The position numbers were made by a program, and so were the translations under genes. Below the pieces are notes generated by a model. That model had not been told where the DNA came from. It searched no databases and saw nothing but the letters and a program-made list of their open reading frames with translations. From Bacteroidota bacterium (lineage in GTDB: Bacteria > Bacteroidota > Bacteroidia > Bacteroidales > Bacteroidaceae), in assembly GCA_023458215.1 (NCBI GenBank), contig JAEXAJ010000045.1, forward strand, positions 1 to 10,389: a DNA stretch of 10,389 bases, in the 5' to 3' direction. Below are positions 7,698 to 10,389 of the stretch, one piece after another; positions within the stretch are counted from its first letter, which is position 1, and each line of letters starts with the position of its first letter.

Positions 7698-7723
7698 GTT
7701 ACCGTCGTAACTTGGTAAGTAAC
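7698..7723 (+). promoter_or_regulatory. GTTAC/GTAAC dyad at the predicted transcription start
   Basis: GTTAC (7698-7702), four bases, GTAAC (7707-7711), seven bases, GTAAC (7719-7723). The first pair is an inverted repeat lying on the predicted +1 of the preceding promoter, a position suited to an operator. CGTCGTTAC/CGTCGTAAC is also a near-perfect 9-bp direct repeat. Confidence 0.35.
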
Positions 7724-7849
7724 CTCAATTTTATAGCTAAAGATTAAACTACTGGTTTGCATTTTGTGCTTCCCGAGAGTAATAAATAGGGGATATAAAT
7801 CCGCCTCAATAAATTCAAGTATATGAACCAACTTTAAAAAGGAAAGATA

Positions 7850-7873
7850 ATGGCAAACGAAATTAAATATTAA
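7850..7873 (+). other. Six-codon uORF in the LruC gene leader
   Basis: ATG then A-N-E-I-K-Y and TAA, starting after an AAAAAGGAAAGATA stretch that is the best Shine-Dalgarno-like sequence in this leader. It ends 26 nt before the lipoprotein ATG. It could load ribosomes for the main gene or be a relic start. A seven-residue peptide is too short to call a gene. Confidence 0.3.
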
Positions 7874-7899
7874 AAACATTATTAAAGAAAGAACGCAAC

Positions 7900-9132
7900 A
7901 TGAAAAGAAAATCGATTTTCACCTTGTTCTTATTGCTAAGCACGTCAATCTTCACATCATGCGAAAAAAGTGCGTATGATGCAGACAAACAACCGCAAAA
8001 AGAAAAAACAGTAGCCGACCTGGTCGTCCCGAACGGGTTTGACTGGAAAATGACTAAAAATGCACAATGCAAAATCACGGCTCAAAGTGTATCGGATGTT
8101 TCAGTATACTCCGACCGCGAATGCACCGAAAATGCAATGCTGGCAACTCTACAGACAAACGACGGAACCTTAACAATTCCTCTGAGCCTGCCTGCCAATT
8201 CTAAAGAAGCTTACCTGCAATACGAAACGGTAAATGGTAAGAAAACAGTTCTGGCAGCTACTGCCGACAAGGACAATATCGTTCATTTCACGCTCCCCAA
8301 GGACAGTAAACCGAGTCCTGAGACAAGGGCGGGAAACAGAAATGGAGGAGAAGGTCAAATCTGGTATCCTAATGATGGATGGGGTACTGTCATGTTCGAA
8401 GATATGTTTCCGAGTTTAGGGGATTACGATTTTAATGATTTTGTCCTTGGCTATAAGGTACAAATTCCATTCTATCACGGTGAAGAAGTTGAGAGTGCGA
8501 TTGATGCCATACAGTTTGGTATTGAGTTGAGGGCTATGGGAGGCTCTTATCCTTATGCTCCGTGCGTAAGATTGAAGAATATTAAAGCAAAAGATATTGG
8601 CGAAATTGAAGTATATCAGGGTTTTGATACATCCATTACAACTATAGATTGGTTCGCCGGTCCTAGTGGCGAAGTAATTATGGACTTCCGTAAATTGGTT
8701 ACGGTAGTTTCAAAGCCTTCCGGTAGTACCTTCTTTAATACAGAAAAAGAATATCTTGTTACGGAACTTCCGCATTTGAATATCAATATATACATGAATA
8801 ACGAGGTAGATGTAAATTCAGCTGACTTTGAAAGTTTCGACTTTTATCTGGCAAAAGCCAATCAGGGTACTGAAATCCATCTGGGAGGATACAATCCGGT
8901 ATACGATACATATCCCAGTGATAATTCAGGTTTGGGAAAGGATTATTATTATGACAAAAAAGGCTTGATTTGGGGCTTGAGTGTTCCGGCTCCGATAGCC
9001 CATGTCGTTGAAAAGGGTAATTTCCTCGATGCTTACAAAGACTTTGCAGCTTGGGCGATGAGTGGCGGTCAGGATAAAACAGATTGGTATAACGGAGAGA
9101 AGAATAACGAACTCTTGATAAAAACTCAATAA
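7900..9132 (+). CDS. LruC-domain (DUF4842) lipoprotein
   Basis: A 410-residue exported lipoprotein. The signal MKRKSIFTLFLLLSTSIFTSC ends in the lipobox FTSC with Cys21. A short linker leads to an N-terminal region (about 36-125) containing DLVVPNGFDW and rich in beta strand. A polar linker (about 126-155) leads to the LruC/DUF4842 domain, which starts at GWGTVMFEDMFPSLGDYDFN with the family's signature GDYDFNDFV (174-182) and ends in the typical WGLSVPAPIAHV (358-369) and YKDFAAWAMSGG (379-390) blocks. The Asp/Asn-rich signature suggests metal, perhaps calcium, binding (inference). Many Bacteroidota members I know of are longer, so this is a compact form. Likely exposed on the cell surface; function of the family is unproven. 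It is a single gene with its own promoter, a leader of about 200 nt and a terminator. Confidence 0.88.
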   Translation: MKRKSIFTLFLLLSTSIFTSCEKSAYDADKQPQKEKTVADLVVPNGFDWKMTKNAQCKITAQSVSDVSVYSDRECTENAMLATLQTNDGTLTIPLSLPANSKEAYLQYETVNGKKTVLAATADKDNIVHFTLPKDSKPSPETRAGNRNGGEGQIWYPNDGWGTVMFEDMFPSLGDYDFNDFVLGYKVQIPFYHGEEVESAIDAIQFGIELRAMGGSYPYAPCVRLKNIKAKDIGEIEVYQGFDTSITTIDWFAGPSGEVIMDFRKLVTVVSKPSGSTFFNTEKEYLVTELPHLNINIYMNNEVDVNSADFESFDFYLAKANQGTEIHLGGYNPVYDTYPSDNSGLGKDYYYDKKGLIWGLSVPAPIAHVVEKGNFLDAYKDFAAWAMSGGQDKTDWYNGEKNNELLIKTQ

Positions 9133-9155
9133 AATTAAGACCGGTTTTTAGATGA

Positions 9156-9200
9156 GAACGGCATATATCCTGTAGGGTGACTGAGGGATATGTGCCGTTC
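9156..9200. terminator. Terminator hairpin between the LruC gene and the ABC remnant
   Basis: Arms 9156-9170 and 9186-9200 pair over 15 bp with one wobble around a 15-nt loop. GTTATTTTAG follows on the plus strand. It lies 24 bp past the LruC stop and 13 bp past the convergent ABC remnant stop, so it probably serves both directions. Confidence 0.7.
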
Positions 9201-9212
9201 GTTATTTTAGAT

Positions 9213-9876
9213 TTACAACTTCCACCCCAATGTCTTTTCCTGTATATTCCATAGCTTGGCGTATAGCCCCTTGTTATCGAGTAGTTCCTGATGCTTACTT
9301 TGTTCGGCAATGCGCCCTTCCTCCAATACTATGATGTTATCTGCATTCTTGATCGTCTTCAGGCGATGGGCAATCACGATTACTGTACGTCCCGCAATCA
9401 GGGTATTGATGGCACGCTGTACTTCCACTTCATTTTCCGGATCGAGTGAAGCCGTTGCTTCATCCAGAAGCACTACGGGAGGTTCTTTCAATATAGCCCG
9501 TGCGATGGAAATGCGTTGCTTCTCTCCACCGGACAAGGTGCAACCGCCTTCACCGACCTGCGTATCATACCCCTTGGGCAATCGCATCATGCCTACTCCA
9601 TTAAATAAAACCTGCCCCTGTTGCGGATCGTAAAAGCGTGCGCATAGTTTCAGCATGGTACTTTTTCCACTGCCCGAAGGACCTACCAGAGCGGTGAGTG
9701 TATTCTTACGCAGTGTTACCGATACATCATGCAGTACTTGTTTTTTTCTGATAACCGAATGGCACATGGTAGAAAGTAATATCATCGCTTTCCGGAGCCT
9801 CTTTATTCCCTGGCATTTCCGGTTCGTTCATCAGCGTCAGGATACGCCCTCCGGCAATGGAGAAATTCTCTTTCAT
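9213..9876 (-). pseudogene. Decayed ABC exporter ATPase (membrane domain absent, frameshift, internal deletion)
   Basis: Remnant of a fused ABC exporter (membrane domain plus ATPase), read from an ATG at 9876. The first frame contains AGGRILTLMNEPE and ITFYHVPFGYQKK, the linker and first strand normally found just before the ATPase domain. It then shifts at a seven-A run (plus-strand T run 9741-9747). With one A fewer it would continue into QVLHDVSVTLRKN and Walker A GPSGSGKST. Signature LSGGE, Walker B VVLLDEATASLD and the H-loop IAHRL are intact. Between FNGVGM and MRLPKGYDT about 55-60 residues are missing, including the Q-loop glutamine and much of the helical subdomain, with the junction near 9588-9597. 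The membrane domain of some 300 residues is absent. Total coding content is about 217 residues. It is almost certainly not a working transporter. Confidence 0.88.
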
Positions 9877-9915
9877 AATTTATAATTTTGTTTAGTGTGA
9901 GTTTTCTCTTTTGAG

Positions 9916-9970
9916 GCAGGCATTCACTCTTTGCAGGGCTAAGGGATAAAGAGTAATAGCCTGTGCCTGC
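9916..9970. repeat. Nested inverted repeat upstream of the ABC remnant
   Basis: Outer arms GCAGGCA (9916-9922) and TGCCTGC (9964-9970) enclose inner arms ACTCTTT (9926-9932) and AAAGAGT (9948-9954), all perfect. Three bases separate the arms on the left and nine on the right. The minus-strand RNA could form a two-step stem about 40 nt before the remnant's ATG. Possible attenuator-like leader or the end of a mobile unit. Confidence 0.45.
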
Positions 9971-9988
9971 TGTTAATCTGTGATGACT

Positions 9989-10128
9989 CCTATACTGAGT
10001 ATAGAATCAATGCTAATGATTCCTACAATCAATGCTAATGATTCCTACAATCAATGCCAATGATTCCTACAATCAATACGGATGATTCATACCATCAATG
10101 CGGATGATAATATACTCAGTCATATAGG
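9989..10128. repeat. Imperfect inverted repeat bracketing the tandem array
   Basis: ACTGAGTATA (9994-10003) and TATACTCAGT (10111-10120) are perfect 10-bp inverted copies just outside or overlapping the ends of the 22-bp array. The match continues outward as CCTAT (9989-9993) and ATAGG (10124-10128) after a 3-base bulge, giving 15 paired bases in all. Confidence 0.65.
10005..10114. repeat. Five tandem 22-bp repeats
   Basis: Units start at 10005, 10027, 10049, 10071 and 10093. The first two are identical (AATCAATGCTAATGATTCCT then AC), the third differs by one base, and the fourth and fifth are progressively degenerate. The core units contain AATCA-N7-TGATT, a small dyad. The 22-bp period is two helical turns and is not a multiple of three, so the array is not coding. 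It is upstream of the ABC remnant and downstream of a terminator. Confidence 0.85.
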
Positions 10129-10207
10129 CATCCTGGTTGACCTCTACTTATAACCTGGCTCCCTCCGGTGTTTAAAAACGAACAATATTCAGATTCATTC
10201 AAAAAAA

Positions 10208-10237
10208 GAGAGAGCTTATATTTTCATAAGCTCTCTC
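10208..10237 (-). terminator. Rho-independent terminator of the right-edge gene
   Basis: A perfect 12-bp stem (10208-10219 and 10226-10237) with a 6-nt loop is followed on the minus strand by seven T (plus-strand A run 10201-10207). It is the most classical terminator in the window and contains the stop codon of the gene it ends. Confidence 0.9.
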
Positions 10238-10389
10238 CAACCAGTTACTTCGAATGTGATGTATTCTGTGACTATCTGTTCCAAATCTTCTATCCCGACT
10301 CGGTGCATGATTAATTCCTCAAACATGGTGAACATCCATGCCGTGTGCAGGTGGATAGAAAAGTCGGTTACATTGATATTCATTTGCGG
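10216..10389 (-). CDS. Partial or small minus-strand gene at the right edge, unknown product
   Basis: A minus-strand frame runs in from the window edge to a TAA at 10216-10218. The first visible ATG is at 10383, giving 55 residues, but the frame is also open from the edge (CCG CAA), so this may be the end of a longer protein. The peptide is amphipathic and probably helical: it has HLHTAWMFTMFEELIMHR and then IEDLEQIVTEYITFEVTGW. Its stop lies inside the stem of a strong terminator, which supports real transcription and translation in this frame. I recognise no family. Confidence 0.55.
   Translation of the reverse strand, partial: PQMNINVTDFSIHLHTAWMFTMFEELIMHRVGIEDLEQIVTEYITFEVTGWRELMKI

Noticed and set aside
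7660..7723. Invertible promoter
   Set aside because: I found no second inverted copy of the GTTAC-type arms at a useful distance and no recombinase gene nearby, so inversion is only raised as something to test.
8783..9310. 175-codon minus-strand frame across the end of the LruC gene
   Set aside because: It crosses the terminator and overlaps a gene with clear domain motifs on the other strand.
9213..9785. An intact short ABC protein starting at the internal ATG near 9785
   Set aside because: Its first residues (MILLSTMCHSV) are out-of-frame reading of the ITFYHVPFGY strand, and the Q-loop region is missing.
10005..10114. CRISPR array
   Set aside because: The units are contiguous with no unique spacers, only 22 bp long, and there are no cas genes.

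Overview
The window looks like chromosomal DNA of a Bacteroides-type member of the Bacteroidota. Four of five predicted promoters show an exact TAnnTTTG-type -7 box and a fifth a one-mismatch version, two of them with TTTG 19-20 bp upstream. Leaders are short and A/T-rich, with little Shine-Dalgarno sequence. Gene content agrees: a malic enzyme-phosphotransacetylase fusion, a LruC/DUF4842 lipoprotein and Bacteroidota-style lipoboxes. Species cannot be fixed from the sequence.

Left part (1-4200): a promoter at 86-116 points out of the window to the left. Next, on the minus strand, is a two-gene unit: malic enzyme (363-2651) and a 57-residue membrane protein (193-366) whose ATG overlaps the malic enzyme TGA as ATGA. 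A 15-bp perfect hairpin ends the unit. Behind it, also on the minus strand, is an O-acetylhomoserine sulfhydrylase-type PLP enzyme (2879-4159) with its own promoter and terminator.

Middle (4200-7460): a secreted N-acetylmuramoyl-L-alanine amidase (+) diverges from the PLP enzyme and converges on an EamA/DMT transporter (-). A lipoprotein of unknown function (+) follows, ending in an unusually long hairpin.

Right part (7460-10389): this is the accessory-looking end. It holds a possible small coding remnant, a promoter with a GTTAC/GTAAC dyad at its predicted start point, a leader of about 200 nt containing a six-codon ORF, and a LruC-domain lipoprotein. Then comes a wrecked ABC exporter ATPase (-) with no membrane domain, a one-base frameshift in an A7 tract and an internal deletion removing the Q-loop. 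Upstream of it lie a nested inverted repeat and five 22-bp tandem repeats bracketed by a 10-bp perfect inverted repeat. At the right edge a minus-strand gene ends inside its own terminator stem.

Most of the window is ordinary core metabolism, envelope maintenance and transport. I see no complete new multi-gene system. The least explained parts are the coupled small membrane protein, the LruC gene's control region, and the repeat array next to the broken ABC gene.
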